Origin: an uncultured Spirochaetaceae bacterium
Lineage (GTDB): Bacteria > Spirochaetota > Spirochaetia > Treponematales > Treponemataceae
Direction of reading: 5' to 3'
DNA length: 64,000 bases
NCBI GenBank assembly: GCA_902785455.1
Contig: CACZYY010000001.1
Coordinates: 1 to 64,000 of the forward strand
A program made the translations under genes and the position numbers. Below are positions 7,902 to 16,439 of the stretch, piece after piece; position 1 is the stretch's first letter; every line of letters begins with the position of its first letter. The notes under the pieces were generated by a model. The model was not told the DNA's origin. It made no database searches and saw only the letters and a list, made by a program, of their open reading frames with translations.

Positions 7902-8046
7902 TCACTTTACGCATAGGGAGCGACGGCGTAGCCGGCAAAACTCACGAGGTGAGTTTTGAGCGAGTCTCGGAAAAATCTGTGATTTTTCCGTGCAATAATA
8001 ATTGCAAACTATGCACCAACTCATTTCAATTATTTCACTTTACGCA
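7902..8046. repeat. hairpin element between 12-bp direct repeats
   Basis: TCACTTTACGCA occurs at 7902-7913 and again at 8035-8046. Between them are perfect hairpins 7937-7957 (AAAACTCAC-GAG-GTGAGTTTT) and 7968-7990 (CGGAAAAATC-TGT-GATTTTTCCG) plus a GGCGTAGCCGG motif. TAATTGCAAA also occurs twice (7867-7876 and 7999-8008), once inside and once outside the direct repeats. The layout looks like a small element bounded by a target duplication, though a recombination origin is equally possible. Confidence 0.5.
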
Positions 8047-8067
8047 ACACTCAAGAACAAGTATAAT
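8039..8067 (+). promoter_or_regulatory. promoter of ilvD
   Basis: TTTACG (8039-8044), 17-nt spacer, TATAAT (8062-8067). The -35 is part of the right-hand 12-bp direct repeat. Predicted leader is about 50 nt and contains the hairpin at 8086-8106. Confidence 0.6.
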
Positions 8068-8085
8068 TCTCTGAGTTACAACAGA

Positions 8086-8106
8086 TTGCCGGGTCAAGCC
8101 CGGCAA
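8086..8106 (+). repeat. TTGCCGGG hairpin in the ilvD leader
   Basis: TTGCCGGG-TCAAG-CCCGGCAA, an 8-bp GC-rich stem with a 5-nt loop, ending 8 nt before the GAGG ribosome site of ilvD. This palindrome with the following TGACA is a dispersed repeat type I recall from many bacterial genomes. It may influence translation of ilvD, but no T-tract follows. Confidence 0.6.
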
Positions 8107-8124
8107 TGACAATTGAGGTACATT

Positions 8125-9822
8125 ATGGCAAATACTAAAAAATCTGATAACGCAATCAAAGGTACGGCACGCGCTCCGCACCGCTCTCTTTTTTATGCTT
8201 CTGGCTACACAAACGAAGAACTGGATCAGCCGATGGTCGGAATTATCTGCGCAAAGAACGAGCTGATTCCGGGCCACATCGAGCTTGACCGCATTGCTGA
8301 GGCTGTGAAGGCAGGCGTTCGCATGGCTGGCGGCACTCCAGTTGAGTTCCCGGCTATCGGTGTTTGTGACGGTATCGCAATGGGTCATGAGGGCATGAAA
8401 TACTCTCTCGTAACACGCGAACTGATTGCTGACAGCGTTGAATGCGTTGCAAAGGCTCACCAGTTCGACGCTCTTGTTATGATTCCAAACTGTGACAAAA
8501 TCGTTCCGGGTATGCTCATGGCAGCTGCCCGCCTTGACTTGCCGACAGTATTTGTTTCTGGCGGTCCTATGATGCCGGGACATTTGCCTGGTCACGATGC
8601 TTCAAATCCTTATTCTGGCAAAAATCTTTCTTTGACTGATATGTTCGAGGCTGTAGGCGGTTTGGCAGTTGGTAAAGTCACCGAAGAACAGCTTTGTGAG
8701 ATGGAAAATTATGCCTGCCCTGGATGCGGTGCCTGCTCAGGAATGTTCACAGCAAACTCTATGAACTGTCTTACTGAGGTTCTTGGCCTGGGATTGCCAG
8801 GAAACGGAACTATCCCTGCCGTAACTGGCCGCCGAATCCAGCTTGCAAAACACGCAGGTATGCAGGTTATGGAAATGTACAAACGCGGAATCACTGCCCG
8901 ACAGATGATGACTGCCGAAAACTTCAAGAACGCTCTTGCTGCAGACATGGCTTTGGGCTGCTCTTCAAACACAATGCTCCATGTTCCGGCTATCATGCAC
9001 GAGGCAGGCCTTGAGCTTGATTTGCATGAAGTAAATGAAATCTCTAACCGCACTCCGAACCTCTGTCACCTCGCTCCTGCAGGCCACACTTTCATGTGCG
9101 AGCTTGACGATGCGGGCGGAGTTCAGGCTGTTTTGGCTGAGCTTGCAAAGAAAAATCTCATCAACACAAACCTTATCACAGCGACAGGTAAAACAATCGC
9201 AGAGAACATTAAGGGCGTCAAAAACCGCAACCCGGAAATCTTACGGCCAATCGAAAATCCGTTCTCAGACAACGGCGGAATCGCAATTTTGTTCGGAAAC
9301 CTTGCTCCTAACGGAACTGTCGTTAAACGCTCAGCTTGTGCAAAAGAACTTATGCTTCACACAGGCCCTGCCCGTGTATTCAACGATGAGAGTGAGGCAA
9401 TGGAAGCCGTTCAGAAGGCTCAGATTCACCCTGGCGATGTAGTCGTAATCCGCTACGAAGGCCCGAAAGGCGGACCTGGAATGCGTGAGATGCTCGCAGT
9501 CACAGCAGCCCTCGCAGGTCAGGGATTGGACAAGCAGGTTGCCTTGATTACAGACGGACGATTCTCTGGAGCTACCCGTGGTGCAAGCCTTGGTCACTGT
9601 TCACCGGAAGCAGCCGTTGGTGGTCCAATCGCTCTCGTTCAGGAAGGTGACAAAATCACCCTCGACATCAATAACTATAAGATTCACCTTGACGTGAGCG
9701 ATGAAGAACTTGCAAAACGCCGTGCCGCATGGAAAGCCCCGGAGCCAAAAGTAAAGACTGGTTACTTGGCACGCTATGCAAAACTCGTTTCTTCTGCTGA
9801 CAAGGGCGCAATCTTACAATAG
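8125..9822 (+). CDS. ilvD: dihydroxy-acid dehydratase
   Basis: Converts 2,3-dihydroxy-isovalerate and -methylvalerate to the 2-oxo acids in valine, isoleucine and leucine synthesis; an Fe-S enzyme of the cytosol. The 565-residue sequence is typical: [10 protein letters not shown] and [19 protein letters not shown] supply the cluster cysteines, and the C-terminus has [21 protein letters not shown]. Start taken at ATG 8125 with TTGAGG 8 nt upstream; a TTG at 8113 in frame is inside that ribosome site. No other branched-chain genes are adjacent. Codon use is noticeably more biased (few rare codons) than in neighbours, consistent with high expression. Confidence 0.97.
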   Translation: MANTKKSDNAIKGTARAPHRSLFYASGYTNEELDQPMVGIICAKNELIPGHIELDRIAEAVKAGVRMAGGTPVEFPAIGVCDGIAMGHEGMKYSLVTRELIADSVECVAKAHQFDALVMIPNCDKIVPGMLMAAARLDLPTVFVSGGPMMPGHLPGHDASNPYSGKNLSLTDMFEAVGGLAVGKVTEEQLCEMENYACPGCGACSGMFTANSMNCLTEVLGLGLPGNGTIPAVTGRRIQLAKHAGMQVMEMYKRGITARQMMTAENFKNALAADMALGCSSNTMLHVPAIMHEAGLELDLHEVNEISNRTPNLCHLAPAGHTFMCELDDAGGVQAVLAELAKKNLINTNLITATGKTIAENIKGVKNRNPEILRPIENPFSDNGGIAILFGNLAPNGTVVKRSACAKELMLHTGPARVFNDESEAMEAVQKAQIHPGDVVVIRYEGPKGGPGMREMLAVTAALAGQGLDKQVALITDGRFSGATRGASLGHCSPEAAVGGPIALVQEGDKITLDINNYKIHLDVSDEELAKRRAAWKAPEPKVKTGYLARYAKLVSSADKGAILQ

Positions 9823-9833
9823 AAAAAGGAAAA

Positions 9834-9925
9834 AATTCCTCACAGAGGGCACAGAGTTCACAGAGAGATTATTTTATCTCTAATCCTTTAATTCTCTGTG
9901 CGCTCCTAAGCTCTGTGAGGAATTT
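9834..9925. repeat. family-A inverted repeat
   Basis: Left arm AAATTCCTCACAGAGGGCAC (9834 on) continues AGAGTTCACAGAGA; right arm CTCTGTGCGCTCCTAAGCTC then TGTGAGGAATTT (9894-9925) is its approximate inverse, around an AT-rich loop. Sits between ilvD and a small gene and leaves only AAAAAGGAATTCT as ribosome site for the latter. Confidence 0.8.
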
Positions 9926-9938
9926 AAAAAGGAATTCT

Positions 9939-10103
9939 ATGACCGAAACATTTAACACTTGGACGGAATATGACGCCTGGCTCATTCAGCATTATGATGA
10001 ATTTGCGATGACAAAACTTGATGAAATCAACGGAAAAGTCGTCGTGGAATTTATGCCTAAAGCTGAATGGGAAAAGCAGGAGAAAGAAGCCGGACGAATG
10101 TAA
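9939..10103 (+). CDS. small protein of unknown function
   Basis: ATG 9939 follows AAAAAGGAATTCT, a good ribosome site; an earlier in-frame GTG lies in the repeat and is ignored. The 54-residue product is acidic and aromatic-rich in its first half (WTEYDAWLIQHYDEFAMTKL) and basic-acidic mixed at the end. It could be co-transcribed with ilvD through the repeat, or stand alone. No family recognised, and it is short enough that it could be spurious, although the codon use looks coding. Confidence 0.55.
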   Translation: MTETFNTWTEYDAWLIQHYDEFAMTKLDEINGKVVVEFMPKAEWEKQEKEAGRM

Positions 10104-10109
10104 AAATCA

Positions 10110-10196
10110 GCAGTGAGAAATTAGCAATTTACAATTGTTCGGGACATCGATTGCGCCCATCCTGATTTCTCATTGCTCATTACTAATTGCTCATTT
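10110..10196. repeat. family-C repeat pair
   Basis: CAGTGAGAAATTAGCAATT (10110 on) and, inverted, TTTCTCATTGCTCATTAC then TAATTGCTCATT (10166-10196). The same unit recurs at 34050-34080. The right copy ends at the stop codon of the minus-strand gene 10195-11388. Confidence 0.7.
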
Positions 10197-11388
10197 AGTA
10201 ATTATCCCACTTAAAATCATCAAAATCTTTAATCTGGCACTCAAGTTCGTTTCTGAAATATTTCTCTAGTTTTCGGATTGTGAGCGGATTTTTGTTCGTG
10301 TAATTTGGATTCAGATAAAAATAGGCGGAATATAGTTTTTCGGCATCACTTTCTTTGGAGCTTTCGTCGTCGATGAACACGATTCCTGCCAGATTTTTGG
10401 CAACATCGCACACGCGGATTTTTTTGCTGGTGTAGCTCTGAGAGTATTTTGAAGCAGGCTCTTTGAGTCTGTCAAGCTCGATGAAGGTACGGCGGGCAAG
10501 GGAGCGGTAAAAAATGTTATTGAAGTCACCGAAATCAACTGTCTCTTCATTGAACCACGGATTACGGACCATTGTGATTACAGAATATTCATTGTCTATG
10601 AGTTTGGAGCCATAATCAAGAAATTTATATTTGTAAGCCTCAGCCATCGCAAAAGGTGAATATTCTTTGACCGTGCTGAGCATGTCGGAATATTCAATAC
10701 GGAAGGTGAAGACTATGCCTGTTTTTGACTCATAGCGCACGAGGCGGCGGTTTTCGGAAATTGCATTTGTGAGCGCGTAGTAAATTTTGCGTTTTTCGTA
10801 CCCCAGGTGAGACTTTACTTCGGTGTAGTCAATGCTCGAAAGGTTGTCCACGCCAATCATCACGCTTTTTCCTAAAGTGACAAGGGAATATTCTTCTACA
10901 ACCTCAATAACTTCGTCCAGAATATTCTGATGTATGCAGTTGAAGCTTTTTATGTCGGTGAAAACTTTGTCATGGCGGAGATAAAGGCACAAATCGATGT
11001 CTATCACTTCTTTCTGGCCGTTAATCGCCGGGATTGCCGCCGGATGATTTTTGATTGGAAGAAGATTTATATAAGAAAGATTGAAGAATTCCGAAAACTG
11101 AGAATAAAAATCCAGTGCAACCAGCTCCGAGTACGGACCAGCCCATGCAGAATTTTTGGCCTCACCGATATTTTTTACCCGCTCTGCTATGTCATTGATT
11201 GCGGATTTGTCACCATCGAATTTTTCATTGAGCCTGCGGAGCCTGTCGAAAAAGTTTCTGGCAAAAAGATTGTGCGGTTTTCGGTTGAGAGGAGCAATGC
11301 AGCTGTTCGTGTTCGTGCGGTTCTTTATAACTTTTGACACTTTGAACACCTGACTGATGATTTTTTCGAGATTCTCAATGTCGGTCAT
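10195..11388 (-). CDS. unknown protein with PD-(D/E)xK-nuclease-like motif
   Basis: A 397-residue soluble protein with no recognised family. Around residues 80-145 I see GPYSELVALDFYSQF (a helix with Glu), then EVIDIDLCLYL (strand with Asp) and KVFTDIKSFN (strand with D-x-K). This E...D...DxK arrangement is the usual core of PD-(D/E)xK nucleases. The C-terminal half is mixed alpha/beta without other clear motifs. It has no methylase, helicase or toxin partner and is flanked by repeats, so it could be a stand-alone nuclease or a decayed restriction enzyme. The ORF is intact. No clear Shine-Dalgarno sequence precedes ATG 11388. Confidence 0.6.
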   Translation of the reverse strand: MTDIENLEKIISQVFKVSKVIKNRTNTNSCIAPLNRKPHNLFARNFFDRLRRLNEKFDGDKSAINDIAERVKNIGEAKNSAWAGPYSELVALDFYSQFSEFFNLSYINLLPIKNHPAAIPAINGQKEVIDIDLCLYLRHDKVFTDIKSFNCIHQNILDEVIEVVEEYSLVTLGKSVMIGVDNLSSIDYTEVKSHLGYEKRKIYYALTNAISENRRLVRYESKTGIVFTFRIEYSDMLSTVKEYSPFAMAEAYKYKFLDYGSKLIDNEYSVITMVRNPWFNEETVDFGDFNNIFYRSLARRTFIELDRLKEPASKYSQSYTSKKIRVCDVAKNLAGIVFIDDESSKESDAEKLYSAYFYLNPNYTNKNPLTIRKLEKYFRNELECQIKDFDDFKWDNY

Positions 11389-11471
11389 TTTCTAGATTAT
11401 AATTCCAGATTTTCAGATTCACAAGTTTTATTTGAAATCACATAAATATCTCATTTATAGAAGATTTTTCT

Positions 11472-11499
11472 TTGATAATCAAAAACACTGTGTTATAAT
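11472..11499 (+). promoter_or_regulatory. promoter of sensor diguanylate cyclase
   Basis: TTGATA (11472-11477), 16-nt spacer, perfect TATAAT (11494-11499), about 20 nt of leader, then AAAGGAA ribosome site and ATG 11526. Confidence 0.7.
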
Positions 11500-11525
11500 A
11501 AATAATATCAGAATATTTAAAGGAA

Positions 11526-13484
11526 ATGAAAAGTAAAAGAATCAGTCTAAAAATTGCGGCTATGGTCGGAACAGTTGAAATAATTGCAATGACGGCCCTT
11601 TTTCTTATCATAAATCATAGTCTCACAAAAGTACTTGAAAACAAAGCTATGAGCGATATGAACATTATCGCACGAGACAGGGCACAAGTCGTTGAGTCAT
11701 ATATAATGGGCTGCTGTGATTTTCTGACAGGTTACAGCAGGTCTCCGACAATCCGTGAAGGTTTCACCAAAAGAGACGATCCGATTGCACGCAACAAACT
11801 GCACGAAGTAACCAGGTCATACGCTTCCGGGCGCAGCGACACTGAAGGCCTTTATATAGCAAAATGGGACACATTCGTTCTGGATCATTCAAATCCAAAA
11901 TCAGTGAACATCACATTCCGCAACAAAGAAAATGCAAAGATTCTTGAGGAAACCATAAAGAGCAAGGGAAAGGCTTTTTGCTCTGGTATTGAGCGCGCTC
12001 CTGTTTCAAAAAAAATGGTAATTCCTGTTTACGCACCAGTCTTTGACGAAAACAAGAATGCAATTGGTTTTGCAGGCGGTGCATTTTTTACTGACGCTCT
12101 CGAGAAGAAGCTGGCTCCATTTTCAGACAACAATATCGGATATTCAGTAATCGACACAAATACAAACGAATATATTTTCAATAAAGATTCACAACTTGTA
12201 GGACAAAAATGCACGGATCCACTTTTGCTTGAAAACCTGCAGAATTTCAAGTCTCGGGAGAATAAAAGCAAAACCGTCAGCTTTCGCTCAGCAGAATCCG
12301 TGATTTCATGCTATTTCATGGATGATAAAAACTGGGCTTTCGTTGTTGAGGATTCAAATGAAAATGCTTTTGGAATAGTCCGCTCAGTCAGGACCATTCT
12401 TGCGGCAATATGTATTTTCATCACAGTGATACTGCTCCTGTTTTTCGGTTTCAGCGTAGAATATACAATGCACCCTATCCGTGACATCAACAAACAAATC
12501 GAAAATTTCAAAGCCAGGGATTACAGTCATTCTGACATTATCAATAAATATCTCTCACGCGATGATGAATTCGGTGCAATCGCAAATGCAGTCAAAGAAC
12601 TTCATGGCGTGCTCGAAAACCAGCACCAGCTTTTCTTTGAGCTGCTCGAAGCCCAGACCGTAGGCACTCTCGTAACAGACCTTGAAGACGCAAATATCAT
12701 TCTTGTGAACAAAATGGCCCTCAAACTCTGGGGAATTCCTCCAGAAAAGAAGGCAACTCTTACAATGAATGATATAAAAAGTCGCTTTGATGAAGAAGAA
12801 ACAGAAAAAATTGCAAATGTCCGCGCACTTGCCAAGATTTCAAAAGAAGAAATTGTCTACGAAACTTCGGTAATGCACGACAACGGCAAAAAGATTCATC
12901 TTCTGAGTCATGCAAAGTGTGCTAATCTTTCAAACGGTGATCGGGTTATTATTTTCTCTTTCATTGATATTTCTGCACAGAAAAAGCTTGAGGCAAACCT
13001 TGTCGTTCTTTCCGAAACAGATTCGCTCACGCAAATCTGCAACAGGCGAAGCGGTGAATACAAAGTCAAAAAAGCCGTAATCGAAGGAAAATACGGTATG
13101 TTCTGCCTATTTGACGCAAATAAATTCAAGTCAATCAATGACGGTTACGGTCACAGTGCGGGCGATAAAGTACTCATAGAAATAGCAAATTGCATGAAAA
13201 AAACATTCCGCGACTCTGATATTCTGATTCGCCTCGGTGGTGACGAATTCGTAGTCCTTGCGCAAGGAATTGAATCTCAAAAAATCGGAACACAAGTTCT
13301 CGACCGATTCATGAACAACATTTCAAATATAAATATCCCGGAACTTAACGGCCACAAGATTTCAATCAGTTTGGGTGCAGTTTTGGTTTCAGATAACGAG
13401 GATTTTCCTCAGATGTACAGCAAAGCCGATTCTCTCATGTACGAATGCAAGCAGCGGGGCGGAAACGCATACAAATTCTACTAG
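11526..13484 (+). CDS. membrane diguanylate cyclase (Cache-PAS-GGDEF)
   Basis: 652 residues. TM1 at ~10-30 (IAAMVGTVEIIAMTALFLII), a periplasmic double-Cache-like sensor to ~284, TM2 at ~286-310 (TILAAICIFITVILLLFFGF), a HAMP-like linker, a PAS domain ~370-485, and a GGDEF domain from ~490. The active site RLGGDEF is intact and is preceded by an RxxD product-inhibition site (RDSD), so it should make c-di-GMP in response to an external ligand. It has its own promoter and ends with a 4-nt convergent overlap with the AlkD-like gene. Ligand unknown. Confidence 0.92.
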   Translation: MKSKRISLKIAAMVGTVEIIAMTALFLIINHSLTKVLENKAMSDMNIIARDRAQVVESYIMGCCDFLTGYSRSPTIREGFTKRDDPIARNKLHEVTRSYASGRSDTEGLYIAKWDTFVLDHSNPKSVNITFRNKENAKILEETIKSKGKAFCSGIERAPVSKKMVIPVYAPVFDENKNAIGFAGGAFFTDALEKKLAPFSDNNIGYSVIDTNTNEYIFNKDSQLVGQKCTDPLLLENLQNFKSRENKSKTVSFRSAESVISCYFMDDKNWAFVVEDSNENAFGIVRSVRTILAAICIFITVILLLFFGFSVEYTMHPIRDINKQIENFKARDYSHSDIINKYLSRDDEFGAIANAVKELHGVLENQHQLFFELLEAQTVGTLVTDLEDANIILVNKMALKLWGIPPEKKATLTMNDIKSRFDEEETEKIANVRALAKISKEEIVYETSVMHDNGKKIHLLSHAKCANLSNGDRVIIFSFIDISAQKKLEANLVVLSETDSLTQICNRRSGEYKVKKAVIEGKYGMFCLFDANKFKSINDGYGHSAGDKVLIEIANCMKKTFRDSDILIRLGGDEFVVLAQGIESQKIGTQVLDRFMNNISNINIPELNGHKISISLGAVLVSDNEDFPQMYSKADSLMYECKQRGGNAYKFY

Positions 13485-14176
13485 AGCTTAACTTTCAGGC
13501 CTCTTAAATATTCTTTTTGCTCAGGCGTAATACGATAACTCTCGATTGATTTTTGGATTGCTTTGTTGTGAGTCCAGGGAGCAAGTTTCTTCTGCTCGAT
13601 ATAGGAAACTGCTGATTCATGCTGTTTGGCAAGCGCGGTCGCAAAGTACCAGGCTATCATCATGTTCACATAATATTCTTCGGAACGAATCTGCGACACT
13701 TTTTCAAGGAAGAGCGGATTAAAATCTTCGTCCAAAAAATGCTGCATGAGCATACCGATTGCAAAACGAATCGTGTAAGTTTCGGTTGATTTTAGCCACT
13801 TTTCGATATACGGAAGAAGCTTCTCGTGATTTTTTTTGAAGATTTTGGGCGAAAGCTGGTCACAAGTCGCCCAATTGTCTATGAACGGCAGAAATTTTTC
13901 AAGGAGAGAAATACAATTCTCAAAATCTTTTTGCCCGCTGATTAAAAAAGCATGAAGCTGCTTTTCGTCAAAATATTTGTGAGGAAGAGAAGAAAGAAAA
14001 TCATTCACACCATCTCCGCCCGTTTTACAAAGCTCTTTTGCAAAAGAACGGAGAAGCGGCGTGCGGACTCCAATCACAGAATCAGCCGCCACATTCGGAA
14101 TCAGTTTAGCCTGAAAATCCCGGTAAGCTGTGTCCTGCAGAGAAAAAAGATGTGAAGTAATCTCTTCTTTCGTCAA
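13481..14176 (-). CDS. AlkD-like DNA alkylation repair protein
   Basis: The 231-residue protein is made of helical HEAT-like repeats and matches the DNA alkylation repair (AlkD) family: AKLIPNVAADSVIGVRTPLLR near the N-terminus, and FIDNWATCDQLSPKIF, which carries the Trp and Asp used for excision of positively charged alkylated bases, and then a Trp-rich segment MMIAWYFATALAKQ. Such proteins are glycosylases for N3/N7-alkyl purines. It converges with the GGDEF gene, overlapping by 4 nt, and lies 22 nt downstream of hslU, so it may be read from the hslVU transcript. Gene symbol withheld because orthology to alkD was not tested. Confidence 0.85.
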   Translation of the reverse strand: MTKEEITSHLFSLQDTAYRDFQAKLIPNVAADSVIGVRTPLLRSFAKELCKTGGDGVNDFLSSLPHKYFDEKQLHAFLISGQKDFENCISLLEKFLPFIDNWATCDQLSPKIFKKNHEKLLPYIEKWLKSTETYTIRFAIGMLMQHFLDEDFNPLFLEKVSQIRSEEYYVNMMIAWYFATALAKQHESAVSYIEQKKLAPWTHNKAIQKSIESYRITPEQKEYLRGLKVKL

Positions 14177-14198
14177 AGCTCTAGCTCCCCACTCCTAT

Positions 14199-15671
14199 TT
14201 ACAAAATGTATCGGCTCAAATCCTGGTCTTTAACCACGCCGGTGAGTTTTTCATCGACATATTTTGAGTCTACATTAACGGTCTCACCTTCGTGCTCATC
14301 GGCATCAAAGCTGATTTCTTCGAGAACCTTTTCCATGATTGTATGCAATCGGCGCGCTCCGATATTCTCGCTTCGGGCGTTAAGTTCCTCGGCAATCTCG
14401 CTCATGCGGTCAATAGCATCTTCTGTGAATACGATATTGACTCCCTCGGTCGCAAGAAGAGCCGTATACTGCTTGGTAAGGGCATTTTTTGGCTCGGTAA
14501 GGATTCGCTTGAAATCTGCCTTTGAAAGAGACTCAAGCTCAACACGGAGCGGGAATCGTCCCTGAAGCTCAGGAATCAAGTCGCTGGGAGCCGCAAGACT
14601 GAATGCACCTGCCGCAACAAAAAGTATGTGCGTCGTATCGACAACGCCGAATTTTGTGTTGACCTTTGAGCCTTCGACAATCGGCAGAATATCACGCTGA
14701 ACACCTTCGCGGCTTACATTTGAGCCGTGTCCCTCGCCGTTCTTTGTGGCGATTTTATCAATCTCATCAATGAAGATGATTCCGCTCTGCTCTACCCGCT
14801 CCTTTGCCTTGTCTGCAACTTTGTCAGAATCAATCATTGAGTCCAGAACTTCTTCGGTAAGGATTTTTCGTGCCTCGCGGACAGTAACAGTCTTCTGCTT
14901 GTGATTTTTTCCAGAAAGCATGTTCTGGATTTCCATCATTCCGCTCTGAATGTCGTCCATTGAGCCGCCCGCAATGATTTCCATGCTCGGCATAGAACGC
15001 TGCCGTTTGACAGTGACTTCAACTTCACGTTCTTCAAGCTTGCCCTCGCGGAGCATAGCCCGGAATTTCTCTCTGGTTGAATTATCAACAGGCTTTTCAG
15101 CTGCCTTTTTTTCGTCCTCAGCCTGCTGTGCGGCAAGGCGCGAGTTCTGCTCTTCCATGAACTTCTGTGCTTCTTCCGGAGTGCCGGAGAATGGAATAAT
15201 CTCAAACGGTGAAGCAGACTTTTCTTCGGATTTTTCTTCTTTTTTGCCAGTTCCAGGAAGGAGAAGATCAAGCAGCCTCTCCTCAACTTTTGGACCGCAA
15301 GCCTCCCGCATTGAGTCCTCGACTTCTTTTTTGACGTTATTGAAGCCAACTGCCATCAAATCGCGGACCATTGACTCAACATCCCGGCCGACATATCCGA
15401 CCTCAGTGTATTTTGTTGCCTCAACTTTGATAAAAGGCGCGTTCACGAGCTTGGCCAGTCGGCGGGCAATTTCTGTCTTACCAACGCCAGTCGGTCCTAT
15501 CATAAGGATATTTTTGGGCGCAACTTCATCACGAATATCTTCTGACAAATGAATTCGGCGGATTCGGTTACGGAGAGCAACGGCAACGGCCCTTTTAGCC
15601 TTGTCCTGTCCGATGATGTAAGAATCAAGTTTTTCAACAATCTGTTTCGGTGTAAGTCCTTCGATAGACAT
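14199..15671 (-). CDS. hslU: HslU ATPase subunit of HslVU protease
   Basis: Start placed at ATG 15671 ([20 protein letters not shown]), behind AAGGAAC; the ORF is open for another 59 codons upstream, but that part only reads through the hairpin string and lacks HslU homology. The 490-residue AAA+ protein has Walker A GPTGVGKT (residues 59-66), an I-domain of about 150 residues with charged low-complexity sequence, Walker [13 protein letters not shown] and the conserved C-terminal tail LSRYIL that inserts into HslV. It unfolds proteins and feeds them to HslV. hslV lies 134 nt upstream, separated by three hairpins. Confidence 0.96.
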   Translation of the reverse strand: MSIEGLTPKQIVEKLDSYIIGQDKAKRAVAVALRNRIRRIHLSEDIRDEVAPKNILMIGPTGVGKTEIARRLAKLVNAPFIKVEATKYTEVGYVGRDVESMVRDLMAVGFNNVKKEVEDSMREACGPKVEERLLDLLLPGTGKKEEKSEEKSASPFEIIPFSGTPEEAQKFMEEQNSRLAAQQAEDEKKAAEKPVDNSTREKFRAMLREGKLEEREVEVTVKRQRSMPSMEIIAGGSMDDIQSGMMEIQNMLSGKNHKQKTVTVREARKILTEEVLDSMIDSDKVADKAKERVEQSGIIFIDEIDKIATKNGEGHGSNVSREGVQRDILPIVEGSKVNTKFGVVDTTHILFVAAGAFSLAAPSDLIPELQGRFPLRVELESLSKADFKRILTEPKNALTKQYTALLATEGVNIVFTEDAIDRMSEIAEELNARSENIGARRLHTIMEKVLEEISFDADEHEGETVNVDSKYVDEKLTGVVKDQDLSRYIL

Positions 15672-15700
15672 ATTAAAGTTCCTTGTTTTCAATAATAGTG

Positions 15701-15805
15701 CCCCACATGGATGTGGGGATAAAGCAAAGAGAGAAAATTCTGTTTGCCGAAAGGTGAACAGAATTTTCTCGTTAGAACAAAAATTACAGGAGGTAATTTT
15801 TGTTC
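15701..15805. repeat. string of three perfect hairpins between hslV and hslU
   Basis: 15701-15718: CCCCACAT-GG-ATGTGGGG. 15731-15770: 14-bp arms GAGAAAATTCTGTT / AACAGAATTTTCTC with a 12-nt loop. 15775-15805: 13-bp arms GAACAAAAATTAC / GTAATTTTTGTTC with loop AGGAG. The last begins immediately after the hslV stop. In the minus-strand transcript these would form a highly structured 134-nt spacer within the operon. Confidence 0.85.
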
Positions 15806-16345
15806 TTATATTTCTTCTACTGTGATATTCTGATTTGTGTAAATACAAATGTTGCCAGCGATTTTAAGACTTCGCTCGGCGATTTCACGTGCGCTCAAAT
15901 CACTTGAATCAAGATATGCGAGTGCTGCAGAATAGGCATAATTTCCACCAGAACCAATTGCAAGAACATCGTTCTCCGGCTCGATTACGTTTCCGTCACC
16001 ACTGATTAAAAGGATTTTTGACGAATCAGCTACAATCAGCATGGCCTCAAGCTTCTGGTACATTTTGTTCGTGCGCCACATTTTTGCAAGCTCAACTGCA
16101 CTCCGGGTCAAATCTCCGTTGAATTCCTTAACCTTTTCTTCGAATTTATCTAGCAATGTAAATGCATCGGCAACGCTTCCTGCAAATCCTGTGAGAATCT
16201 TGCCGTTATAAATCTTTCTGACCTTTCTGGCGTTTCCTTTGCAGACGGTGTTTCCCAATGTTACCTGACCATCGCCCGCCATAGCAACCTTACCGTTTCG
16301 TTTTACAGCGATTACGGTGGTGCTCCTGATTTCAATCTTTTCCAT
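15806..16345 (-). CDS. hslV: HslV peptidase subunit
   Basis: Threonine protease of the HslVU complex. Start placed at ATG 16345 ([18 protein letters not shown]), giving 179 residues; the longer ORF start at 16399 adds 18 residues that do not fit the family. The mature N-terminus would be the Thr-Thr in RSTTVIAVK after removal of the leader, followed by the typical [17 protein letters not shown] and [24 protein letters not shown]. No strong Shine-Dalgarno sequence precedes 16345 (the upstream bases are TTTCCTTTATCTTTATAAT, with a -10-like TATAAT). First gene of the hslVU unit. Confidence 0.93.
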   Translation of the reverse strand: MEKIEIRSTTVIAVKRNGKVAMAGDGQVTLGNTVCKGNARKVRKIYNGKILTGFAGSVADAFTLLDKFEEKVKEFNGDLTRSAVELAKMWRTNKMYQKLEAMLIVADSSKILLISGDGNVIEPENDVLAIGSGGNYAYSAALAYLDSSDLSAREIAERSLKIAGNICIYTNQNITVEEI

Positions 16346-16439
16346 ATTATAAAGATAAAGGAAATAAAGAAAGTCGGCAAGAGATTTTTGAGTCACCATG
16401 CCGACTTTCTTCTATACTAATAAGCGGTTAAAAATCACA

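Noticed and set aside
8035-8595. Minus-strand ORF of 186 codons over the ilvD start
   Set aside because: Antisense shadow of ilvD, whose codon bias leaves the opposite frame open; no known protein features.
15672-15848. In-frame upstream extension of hslU by 59 codons
   Set aside because: It reads through the hairpin string and the end of hslV, has no HslU-like sequence, and the ATG at 15671 has a good ribosome site.
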